Assembly: GCA_002321855.1 (NCBI GenBank)
Contig: DCMX01000159.1
Span: 1-16,660, forward strand
Length of the DNA stretch: 16,660 nucleotides
Reading direction: 5' to 3'
Source of the DNA: Fidelibacterota bacterium UBA1611
GTDB lineage: Bacteria > Fidelibacterota > Marinisomatia > Marinisomatales > UBA1611
Part shown: positions 7,596-13,924 of the stretch, one piece after another
Layout: each line of letters opens with the position of its first letter
Numbering within the stretch: the stretch's first letter is position 1
Position numbers and translations under genes: made by a program
Notes under the pieces: generated by a model
Seen by the model: the letters and a program-made list of their open reading frames with translations, nothing else
Databases searched by the model: none
What the model was told of the DNA's origin: nothing

Positions 7596-8687
7596 ATGGA
7601 AATCCTTCTGACCTTTGGAACAGGTCTCTATCTGTTTTTCGTTATATTAATTATAATAGGATTATCCAGGCTTACATTTCACAAACACTCTAAAATTGAT
7701 ATTCCTAAGGTATCTGTGATAATTGCAGCAAGAAATGAAGAAGATAATTTACCACTCTTGCTGGGTGACCTGGTTCAACAAACCATCTCTGATGAAAAAT
7801 TAGAGATAATTATTGCTAATGATCGTTCCACAGATAATACCGTAAGCATTGTTGAGGGTTTCATATTAAGATATCCATTTATAAATCTGATAAATATTCT
7901 GGAATTATCAGATCATATGAAACCAAAGAAGTATGCCCTGACACAGGCCATTAAGGCATCCAAAGGCGAGATAATCGTTTCAACTGATGCTGATTGCCGG
8001 GTTCCCAAGACCTGGGTTTTGAATATGGTCTCATCTGTTAAGAGTTCAGGTGCTATTACCGTTGGTTTTTCTAAGGTAGCTTGCAAGAATCATTTTTTCC
8101 ATCAATACCAAATGCTCGATTTTCTTGGTCTGATGGTAATAAATGCTGGAGCGAATGGATTAGGTCTTAACTGGGGCGGGTCAGGTCAAAATCTGGCCTA
8201 CAGAAAAAAAGATTTCAATGCGATCAGTGGGTTTGAACCAGTAAAAGATCAAACATCTGGTGATGATCTATATCTCGTACAAAAAATATCGAAGATAAAG
8301 CCTGCTGTATTCAATATAGACCCAGAAAGTTTTGTGAGCACTCTTCCTGTGAAATCTATTGGTGATTTCATCAGTCAACGAATTCGATGGTCTTCAAACT
8401 CAAAAGCATTTGCAATGGAAACCAATGTGGTATTCTTTTTTTCATTAATTATACCTTTTTTATTCCATTTTTTAATTCTTTTTGCAGTATTTCTACAACC
8501 GAGCGGCATAATCACTATTATTTTACTAAAATTAATTATCGATGGTTTAGCAATATTCTTAGGGGGAAGATTATTTCAAACAAGGGTGAGCCCGATTGTT
8601 TTTACATTCTGGTTTTTCATGCAACCGTTCTATATACCATTCATAGGAGTTGCCGGCCTGATCGGTAAATATTCCTGGAAATCATAG
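7596..8687 (+). CDS. Membrane-bound family 2 (GT-A) glycosyltransferase
   Basis: A 363-residue processive-type GT2 protein. One N-terminal span (4-24) precedes the catalytic domain, which starts V-S-V-I-I-A-A-R-N-E-E-D-N-L (39-52). The metal/nucleotide-sugar motif is T-D-A-D at 130-133. An acceptor-site acidic pair lies in S-G-D-D-L (211-215), and the Q-x-x-R-W motif is Q251-R-I-R-W255. Three or four C-terminal spans (about 268-290, 293-313, 325-355) follow, facing the active site to the inner membrane. By family it moves a sugar from a nucleotide sugar to a lipid or a growing glycan; donor and product cannot be deduced. It is the third gene of the CPBP-mgtE cluster, and its stop lies a single base from the stop of the convergent membrane-protein gene. 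Confidence 0.9.
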   Translation: MEILLTFGTGLYLFFVILIIIGLSRLTFHKHSKIDIPKVSVIIAARNEEDNLPLLLGDLVQQTISDEKLEIIIANDRSTDNTVSIVEGFILRYPFINLINILELSDHMKPKKYALTQAIKASKGEIIVSTDADCRVPKTWVLNMVSSVKSSGAITVGFSKVACKNHFFHQYQMLDFLGLMVINAGANGLGLNWGGSGQNLAYRKKDFNAISGFEPVKDQTSGDDLYLVQKISKIKPAVFNIDPESFVSTLPVKSIGDFISQRIRWSSNSKAFAMETNVVFFFSLIIPFLFHFLILFAVFLQPSGIITIILLKLIIDGLAIFLGGRLFQTRVSPIVFTFWFFMQPFYIPFIGVAGLIGKYSWKS

Positions 8688-8688
8688 G

Positions 8689-9528
8689 TCACGATTCGAT
8701 TTCTTGATCGTTTTGGTCAAATATCAGCCTAGGATTAAGATAAAAGGATAGACCGAACAATAACATACCAACACCTGCGTAAGCTATAAATGCTGATAAA
8801 GGGGCTACACCAATAATCGGGTTTGGTATAGAAAGGTCCGAATATGAATCAAAATTATAACGCCATACAACAAACCCTGGAATGATACCCGTTGCATAAT
8901 TCTCAAAAAAGAATCCGATAGATCCTATAATAATTGTAAATACAGCTACTGCTTTTTGTGCTGGTCTGATAAGAAACACAAAAACACTAAATCCCAGCAC
9001 AAGGATCGTTACCGATTGTAAATATATTGGTTCAATTAAAATCACAATTATGCCAGTAAAAAAAAGAATAAGGACCATACCAATCTTCATTCTTTTGTTT
9101 TGGTCAATACTCTCATTCTGATAAAATATAATCGATTCATTGTGTTCTTTCGCTAACATTTTTAAAGACAGCTTACTGATCCACAAACCTATTCCAGCGT
9201 AAGCAATGATAACCTCAACGGGAAACCCTATTTCTGAGCCGTGGATCATCCAGATGGTTTTGCATGGTGTGACCCAATTCCATAAATGGGATGAGCATCC
9301 CCAATATTCTGATAAATAACCGGTCAAACCACCAACACCAGCCATGATCATTGCGAGTTTATAATTAGGAACATCTCTGATGATCCAGACTAATCCAGCA
9401 TAACCAAATAGTCCGAAGACCAGCATATTGGTCTCAAAGATATAAAACACAATACAGGTTAACGGTAGGATAATGGCGAGTTCTATCAAAGAACTTCTAA
9501 CATCTTTGTCATGAAAACGCTCTACCAT
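8689..9528 (-). CDS. Polytopic membrane protein with internal duplication, function unknown
   Basis: I do not recognise this protein with confidence. It is 279 residues from the ATG at 9528; a GTG at 9543 would add five. It has about eight membrane spans. Numbered from the GTG, the segment around 65-130 repeats around 200-269: each copy has a G-rich span leading to a conserved glutamate (E79, E214), then tryptophans (W88/W90, W227), then I-G near a proline and the shared span I-A-Y-A-G-[IV]-G (113-119, 253-259) followed by L-S. The two copies sit about 140 residues apart, so the protein looks like a fused duplication. Membrane-embedded glutamates with a P-V-E motif and tryptophans recall the heterodimeric lycopene-cyclase/carotenoid-hydratase type of fold, but this is a weak visual likeness only. 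It is divergent from the small membrane-protein operon. Confidence 0.75.
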   Translation of the reverse strand: MVERFHDKDVRSSLIELAIILPLTCIVFYIFETNMLVFGLFGYAGLVWIIRDVPNYKLAMIMAGVGGLTGYLSEYWGCSSHLWNWVTPCKTIWMIHGSEIGFPVEVIIAYAGIGLWISKLSLKMLAKEHNESIIFYQNESIDQNKRMKIGMVLILFFTGIIVILIEPIYLQSVTILVLGFSVFVFLIRPAQKAVAVFTIIIGSIGFFFENYATGIIPGFVVWRYNFDSYSDLSIPNPIIGVAPLSAFIAYAGVGMLLFGLSFYLNPRLIFDQNDQEIES

Positions 9529-9564
9529 AATACCATTTTTCACTAAAGTTAATTACGGATCATT

Positions 9565-9590
9565 TATCTGACCATTAACATGGTCAGATA
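9565..9590. repeat. Perfect 11-bp palindrome between divergent genes
   Basis: TATCTGACCAT (9565-9575) and ATGGTCAGATA (9580-9590) are exact reverse complements around a TAAC loop. The repeat lies in the 189-base region between the divergent membrane-protein gene (ATG 9528) and the small membrane-protein gene (ATG 9718). As plus-strand RNA the stem could grow by six more pairs (9559-9564 with 9591-9596), three of them G-U. No T-run follows, so it is not an intrinsic terminator. It may be a dimeric-repressor operator or a leader RNA hairpin. The rest of the gap is AT-rich, with no gene I can support. Confidence 0.75.
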
Positions 9591-9717
9591 GGTGGTGTTC
9601 TTTATAGAAAGTTCTAATTTAGAAAACCTATATTCTTTTTCCGTCTATTTTATCAACACCATTTCATGGAATGTTTATAGTATAGAATTATTAACCCTTT
9701 ATATAAGTTCAAGGGTA

Positions 9718-10113
9718 ATGAAATCTTTATATGAAAAACCATTCTGGGAATATTATGGTCCACGTATCGTGGTATGGATTCTGGTGGTGGCAGGGATCAT
9801 TGTATCCTTGTATCATGGAATTGATGAGAAGATCGTTGTATTTGTCACTATTGTCTTAGGAATCTTTACCCAAATATTTGCCGGTTTTGGGGCCCTGATC
9901 GCTATGATCCCATTTTTTGGCCCCCTGATAGTAAAAGTAATCACCATTCCCATATTTTATTTTCTTAACGCCATGGGCTGGGTGGTATCGGGAGTGGCTA
10001 TTAAAAAAGGCTATGCAAATGAATTGGCTAAGAGCCGTACGGTCACCCTGGCGGTATTGATCGGCATCATCTTGGGTTATATTCTAGGGCATGCGGTCCC
10101 TCTAGATAACTAA
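9718..10113 (+). CDS. Small multi-span membrane protein, function unknown
   Basis: A 131-residue protein of almost entirely membrane-spanning character: hydrophobic segments at about 15-32, 38-55, 56-75, 76-92 and 109-125, with short charged loops (K-K-G-Y-A-N-E-L-A-K-S-R before the last span). I recognise no family. The frame stays open upstream to a GTG at 9592, but the extra 42 residues look like translated AT-rich spacer and would start inside the palindrome arm. The ATG at 9718, followed by the polar start M-K-S-L-Y-E-K-P, is therefore preferred. Its stop is 4 bases before the AroQ-like gene, so it is the first gene of a three-gene operon with that gene and the M23 peptidase. Confidence 0.7.
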   Translation: MKSLYEKPFWEYYGPRIVVWILVVAGIIVSLYHGIDEKIVVFVTIVLGIFTQIFAGFGALIAMIPFFGPLIVKVITIPIFYFLNAMGWVVSGVAIKKGYANELAKSRTVTLAVLIGIILGYILGHAVPLDN

Positions 10114-10117
10114 GCTT

Positions 10118-10552
10118 ATGAAAATATTAGTGTTACAGGGACCCAATCTTAATCTTCTTGGGGTAAAATCAGCACAACAGGGTGAAAGATTAACCCTGGA
10201 CAAGCTGAATAAAGCACTGAGAAAACATGTTCGCAATACTGCTGTTGAACTGAGGATCCTTCAGACCCATAAGGAATATATTGCACTGAATTTTATTCAG
10301 CGCAATCGAAACCAGGCTGATGGTCTTTTGCTTATTCCTATGTCCTGGGCTCGGTACAATTGGACATTAGAAGAAACACTGAGCCTTGTAAGGCTTCCAA
10401 CTGCAATTGTTTATTTTGATGATCCTTATGATTTTGGCACATCTGAAAAGAATTCTATACTATCAAATGTTGCAACAAGATCAATTACGGGACCACCTAT
10501 GGAGGCCTGTATAAATGCTCTGGACCATATTATAGATCATTCCTCAAATTGA
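10118..10552 (+). CDS. AroQ-fold (type II dehydroquinase-like) protein lacking catalytic residues
   Basis: The 144-residue length and the opening M-K-I-L-V-L-Q-G-P-N-L-N-L-L-G are those of type II 3-dehydroquinate dehydratase, the shikimate-pathway enzyme. Conserved scaffold also includes Q49-T (Q-S in the family), A67-D-G and the S-x-L-S-x-V-A-T-x-x-I-x-G stretch. The active-site positions have changed. The catalytic tyrosine before G22 is Q21. The N-P-G-A-x-T-H-T-S loop reads I73-P-M-S-W-A-R-Y-N, losing the asparagine and the histidine. The E-V-H-x-S-N segment reads V98-Y-F-D-D-P, and the following arginines are gone. Dehydroquinase activity is therefore unlikely; a ligand-binding or structural role is inferred. 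A genuine aroQ would have to lie elsewhere. The gene end overlaps or nearly touches the M23 peptidase gene, suggesting coupled expression. Confidence 0.85.
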   Translation: MKILVLQGPNLNLLGVKSAQQGERLTLDKLNKALRKHVRNTAVELRILQTHKEYIALNFIQRNRNQADGLLLIPMSWARYNWTLEETLSLVRLPTAIVYFDDPYDFGTSEKNSILSNVATRSITGPPMEACINALDHIIDHSSN

Positions 10553-10555
10553 GAG
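10551..10555 (+). promoter_or_regulatory. Ribosome-binding site deciding the M23 peptidase start
   Basis: GAGAG ends 8 bases before a GTG at 10564. A competing TTG at 10549 overlaps the upstream stop (TTGA) but has no purine-rich site in front. The GTG also places a basic residue directly before the signal-peptide core. Confidence 0.5.
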
Positions 10556-10563
10556 TTATTCAC

Positions 10564-11322
10564 GTGCGTTATATAACACAATTGGTCATTCTTTGTGATC
10601 TTATTTCTCTTTGTTATGGGCAAACAGGAGAAGACCCAAACAATTCTCCAATCCATGTACTAAGTACCATAGAGAAATATCCGCAGACCTTAAAAAACAA
10701 TGACTCATTCGATCAAGAATGGGTAAAGGGTCTAAAATTGTTATTGCCTTGTGAAGATATCCACGTGCCAAAGCGCGGCACACGCTTACCAAACGCTCCT
10801 CGAGATTACCGAAGTGGAACTCACCGCGGTATTGACTTTTTTGCCAATTGGGGCACGCCTGTCCGTGCTGTTGCTGATGGTTTGGTTATCCGTGCTGATC
10901 ATTATCATTTAGAAGTTCCTTCTGAATTTCGGGTGGGCTTACTTTTTGCTAGTTCCAAGGTAGGACATACCCCATCAGATATTTTCAATAGTGTTCTCTT
11001 GGGGAAAGCAATATTTTTAGATCATGGGTTCGATATAGTACCTGGTTTTCGTGCTATAACCATCTATGCTCATTTATCCAGTATCAATAAAGATATGACC
11101 CCTGGTTCTGTTATCAAGGCTGGACAAATCATGGGTCGATCTGGAAACACGGGAACAAGAGAAAGCACATTAGGCACAAAGAATGACGCCCATTTACACT
11201 GGGAAATGATATTGCAAAAAGGGAATAAAGAAATATATTTAGGTGAAGATATGACCTATGAACAGCTTTACGCTATGCTGGTTGATATTTTTGCTGCAAC
11301 TACCCCTGTGGTAAATCAATGA
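10564..11322 (+). CDS. Exported M23 (LytM/LasA-type) zinc metallopeptidase
   Basis: With the GTG start the protein is 252 residues. It starts with a short signal peptide (R-Y then a hydrophobic core to about residue 18, cleavage near C-Y-G-Q). The M23 domain has its first zinc ligands H87 and D91 in T-H-R-G-I-D-F-F, then G-T-P-V-R-A-V-A-D-G. The later Y-A-H-L-S strand and the H210-L-H212 pair in D-A-H-L-H-W-E-M supply the third ligand and the catalytic histidine. All active-site residues are present. M23 enzymes cut peptide cross-links in peptidoglycan, acting in the periplasm. About 30 residues (roughly 113-145) are inserted between the two halves compared with compact LytM domains. Being last in an operon with the AroQ-like gene, it may work in the same envelope process. 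It converges with the arylsulfotransferase-like gene with 6 bases between stops. Confidence 0.88.
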   Translation: MRYITQLVILCDLISLCYGQTGEDPNNSPIHVLSTIEKYPQTLKNNDSFDQEWVKGLKLLLPCEDIHVPKRGTRLPNAPRDYRSGTHRGIDFFANWGTPVRAVADGLVIRADHYHLEVPSEFRVGLLFASSKVGHTPSDIFNSVLLGKAIFLDHGFDIVPGFRAITIYAHLSSINKDMTPGSVIKAGQIMGRSGNTGTRESTLGTKNDAHLHWEMILQKGNKEIYLGEDMTYEQLYAMLVDIFAATTPVVNQ

Positions 11323-11328
11323 TCCGAT

Positions 11329-12780
11329 CTATTGATCCATAATTATTTCGATCAGTAATGTCAGGTCCATATCATCGATCATATTATCCAGGTTCATGTC
11401 CCCGTTCACAGAAAAATCACCTTCAGTACTAATAATTTCGCTAATGATGGTAAGATCGTATATATCTAATGTATAATCATAATTCATATCACCTAAGGGA
11501 AAGATAAAATGATTTGGACTATACTTTTGTGCACGAGCGGTATTTCCTTCCAATCCGGATTCTATCTCAAAATAATACTCCCAAATGATTTGATCCGAGG
11601 TGTCAACCTCAAACAGGCGTTTCTCCTGCGATACAGTAATAAATGTATTACCATTGGGCATCCTGAAAGCACCGGATTGAAAATGAGAAAAGAATGATGT
11701 GTCACCGCCAAATATCCAATGATAGTCATTAGGGCCATATGCACTATCGATCGGAAGATCATAGGTGCCATTATTATTCAACGGAGTTATGATCTCTACA
11801 ACGCTTGAATTCCCCAATGAATTATCTTGTCCAGTGGAGTCTAATGGATTATTGTTAAAGATCAATAGGTTACCTGAACCAGGAAGGTTTTCAGTTATCC
11901 AGTTCACTCCATGCTGATCATTCAGCATCTTGTTCGAGCCATTCCCTCTGCCATAGTTCTGGGGATTACCCCAGCGATATAAGATGTCTCCCCCCATCCC
12001 ACTATTGCCTCCCGAGTGGGAAGCAGCATCAGCAGTCGTCGTACTATGATCAATAATGAATATCTCATCGAGGTGTCTAGATGAAAAGACAATTTGGTCT
12101 ATTACGGGATCATAGTCTATGGCATTGGAGTGCAACCAATCACCCTCAACAGGGTTGGTGAACTGGCCCAAATTAATATTAACAAGCTCTGGATGAGCGG
12201 ATATTTGACCATAGTTAGGTAGTAAGGAGTCCACATCCTGGATCAAATGGTCCCAGATATGCCATTCCCAAATAACTTCAGCACTATCTTGACCTATAGG
12301 CTCGATCTCAACGATCTTTAGTGGCCACATTTCATTAATTACATCTATTCTACCAAGGTCTTGTGCTTGTTGTGCTGTTTTCTTTTCCCAGCACAGTACT
12401 AATATATTTCCGTTAGGCAGGGGGTCAAAATCATGGTGCGGGTGATAGGTATAATCATGATAACTGAAATCCCATAGAAGGTTACCATCCCAATCCATTC
12501 TATTGAATCTCCCTCCTATTGGGCCATGCGAATTCCCAAAATGATGCGTACCAGATCTCAGTTGAACCACGATGGTCCTATCTGTCAATAAGTAGGGTGT
12601 CCCAACTATTCCGGAAGAATGATCCCAAATATTTATGAAATTATGATCATTACTGATCAAATACGTGTGTGATTGGCCGGTACCGTTCGAAAATAGCGTT
12701 ATCCCATTATATACATCGCAAACGCAAAAATTACAGAGAACAAAATAGAGAATGACGGGAATCGGTCTTCGTCTATCCAT
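11329..12780 (-). CDS. Exported arylsulfotransferase-family beta-propeller with C-terminal dockerin
   Basis: A 483-residue protein. Residues 1-22 look like a signal peptide (M-D-R-R-R then a hydrophobic core). Residues 30-420 match arylsulfotransferase (ASST)-type propellers: H115-H-D-F-D-P-L-P-N-G-N-I-L, then G-D-W-L-H207-S-N-A-I-D-Y-D-P, S-S-R225-H-L-D-E-I with I-I-D-H-S-T, and later Q-H290-G-V-N-W and L-L-I-F-N-N. In characterised ASST a histidine is transiently sulfated while sulfate passes between phenols; which histidine would serve here is not certain. Residues 430-483 hold two dockerin type I calcium loops, D431-x-N-x-D-x-x-x-D-x-x-D and D461-x-N-x-D-x-x-x-D-x-x-D. No T9SS tail follows. 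By family the dockerin should bind a cohesin; none is visible here. It begins 10 bases beyond the porV terminator. Confidence 0.85.
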   Translation of the reverse strand: MDRRRPIPVILYFVLCNFCVCDVYNGITLFSNGTGQSHTYLISNDHNFINIWDHSSGIVGTPYLLTDRTIVVQLRSGTHHFGNSHGPIGGRFNRMDWDGNLLWDFSYHDYTYHPHHDFDPLPNGNILVLCWEKKTAQQAQDLGRIDVINEMWPLKIVEIEPIGQDSAEVIWEWHIWDHLIQDVDSLLPNYGQISAHPELVNINLGQFTNPVEGDWLHSNAIDYDPVIDQIVFSSRHLDEIFIIDHSTTTADAASHSGGNSGMGGDILYRWGNPQNYGRGNGSNKMLNDQHGVNWITENLPGSGNLLIFNNNPLDSTGQDNSLGNSSVVEIITPLNNNGTYDLPIDSAYGPNDYHWIFGGDTSFFSHFQSGAFRMPNGNTFITVSQEKRLFEVDTSDQIIWEYYFEIESGLEGNTARAQKYSPNHFIFPLGDMNYDYTLDIYDLTIISEIISTEGDFSVNGDMNLDNMIDDMDLTLLIEIIMDQ

Positions 12781-12790
12781 TAATTAAAAT

Positions 12791-12821
12791 AAAAAAGGGC
12801 AGAAAATATCTGCCCTTTTTT
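12791..12821 (-). terminator. Intrinsic terminator of the cargo-porV operon, near-symmetric
   Basis: Left arm 12791-12803 and right arm 12809-12821 pair perfectly over 13 bp around a 5-base loop. The outer six pairs are A-T, so each strand ends in six T after a GGGCAGA-type core. It follows the porV stop (12839) by 17 bases on the minus strand. It can work in both directions, but any plus-strand role is unclear because no plus-strand gene ends nearby. It sits 10 bases before the start codon of the arylsulfotransferase-like gene. Confidence 0.88.
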
Positions 12822-12838
12822 CAATCTGATCTTTTTAT

Positions 12839-13900
12839 CTAATATGCTAATCGCATAGCAACTATTGAGTTCGTGCCAAAGTCTCCCATAGGAAGCATCG
12901 AGTAGTCAACACTGAGATTCATACCGATGAACCTGGAAAGATCCAATGACGCTCCAAAGGAAACACCATCAGAAGGATTTGTATACCAGTCACCAGTGAC
13001 CTCTGTTGTTTCGTAATCGGCACTACCAACCTTATGCTCCAGTGTCTGAGCTCCTGCAGAGGACTGCATACCAACGGAAAATGATGCCAGCCCTGCTACA
13101 GTATATCCCGCAGACAATTTAAGCTCATCCGTCGCATAGTAGTTACTGGTGTAGGTCAAACCTAGATCTGCTCCAGCAATATTGTAGCTGAGTCCCATAT
13201 CAAAGAGGAAGGGTAGGTCGAAGGATGCCGCATCGATCTTATAGAATTCCACCGGACGATCCCCGCCCTGAGCATTGGCCAGGATCCCGAGACCCTCACC
13301 GCCATACTTCATCGGCTGTCCAAAATTCTTAAGGACAAAACCTATATCCAAACCATCCATGCCCAAGAGTCCCTTATACTGGACCCCGAGATCGAATGAG
13401 CTTCCACTGGCTGACACACGGCCAAAACTCTCGCGAACCAGGTTGGCATTCACACCCACACTGGTATTGTCAGACAATTTTCTTGAGAGTGTTCCGCCGA
13501 TAACAGAAAAGTTCGGAGTGAACACCTGTCCTGTTCCATCAGGAAAGAAAACAGTGGTCTCATCAATATCACCAACAGAGAATGTGCGCACAGAAACACC
13601 TAACTTATAATCTCCGAGACCTGTGGCGATCCCAAAAAAGTTATTCTGTATGTCAGCGATATACTGTCTATTGGAAAAGATCACATCGACCGAGTTCTCG
13701 CCCATGGATAGCCCTGCTGGATTCCAGAAGACCGCATCCATACCTGTTGCCGTGGCCACAGCGCCACCACCTGAAAGATAGCGGGCACCCGGAACGACCA
13801 ACAACTGGGTAGATGACGATGTTCCCATCCTGGAATTCTGTCCGAAGACCAGAGGACTAAGAACAAGAACTATCAGAGTCGCTATAAATTGTTTTTTCAT
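12839..13900 (-). CDS. PorV/PorQ-family outer-membrane beta-barrel
   Basis: A 353-residue protein with a clear signal peptide (M-K-K-Q-F, hydrophobic core, cleavage near V-F-G-Q at about 21). The N-terminal motif of the PorV/UPF0164 family follows: P-G-A-R-Y-L-S-G-G-G-A-V-A-T-A, then A-V-F-W-N-P-A-G-L (37-64). The rest is a run of alternating amphipathic strands ending in a terminal aromatic residue (M-R-L-A-Y), the typical barrel end recognised by the BAM machinery. PorV is the T9SS outer-membrane component that takes cargo from the translocon and passes it to the surface attachment complex. Family members also serve as dedicated partners of particular cargo. It lies 24 bases after a T9SS cargo gene and was probably made from the same mRNA. 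An ATG 12 bases earlier is less likely, given the Shine-Dalgarno position. Confidence 0.85.
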   Translation of the reverse strand: MKKQFIATLIVLVLSPLVFGQNSRMGTSSSTQLLVVPGARYLSGGGAVATATGMDAVFWNPAGLSMGENSVDVIFSNRQYIADIQNNFFGIATGLGDYKLGVSVRTFSVGDIDETTVFFPDGTGQVFTPNFSVIGGTLSRKLSDNTSVGVNANLVRESFGRVSASGSSFDLGVQYKGLLGMDGLDIGFVLKNFGQPMKYGGEGLGILANAQGGDRPVEFYKIDAASFDLPFLFDMGLSYNIAGADLGLTYTSNYYATDELKLSAGYTVAGLASFSVGMQSSAGAQTLEHKVGSADYETTEVTGDWYTNPSDGVSFGASLDLSRFIGMNLSVDYSMLPMGDFGTNSIVAMRLAY

Positions 13901-13906
13901 TTTATT

Positions 13907-13910
13907 CTCC
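13907..13910 (-). promoter_or_regulatory. Strong Shine-Dalgarno site of the porV-family gene
   Basis: GGAG on the minus strand lies 6 bases before the ATG at 13900 and overlaps the alternative ATG at 13912, so it decides the start. Most other genes in the window have no comparable site, which suggests high translation of this barrel. Confidence 0.75.
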
Positions 13911-13924
13911 ATTATAGTTTGTCA

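Noticed and set aside
5429..8687. The CPBP, MgtE and glycosyltransferase cluster as a bacteriocin-immunity or defence locus.
   Set aside because: CPBP proteins can have such roles, but there is no precursor peptide, exporter or toxin nearby, and MgtE and GT2 are housekeeping types.
9592..9717. GTG-initiated 42-residue N-terminal extension of the small membrane protein.
   Set aside because: The extension looks like translated AT-rich spacer, the GTG falls inside the palindrome flank, and a good ATG exists at 9718.
10118..10552. Calling this gene a functional aroQ.
   Set aside because: The catalytic tyrosine, asparagine, histidines and arginines of the family are not present at the aligned positions.
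11314..11336. Short inverted repeat ATCAAT/ATTGAT between the convergent M23 and arylsulfotransferase-like genes.
   Set aside because: Only six AT-rich pairs, no T-run and a long loop; not enough for a terminator call.
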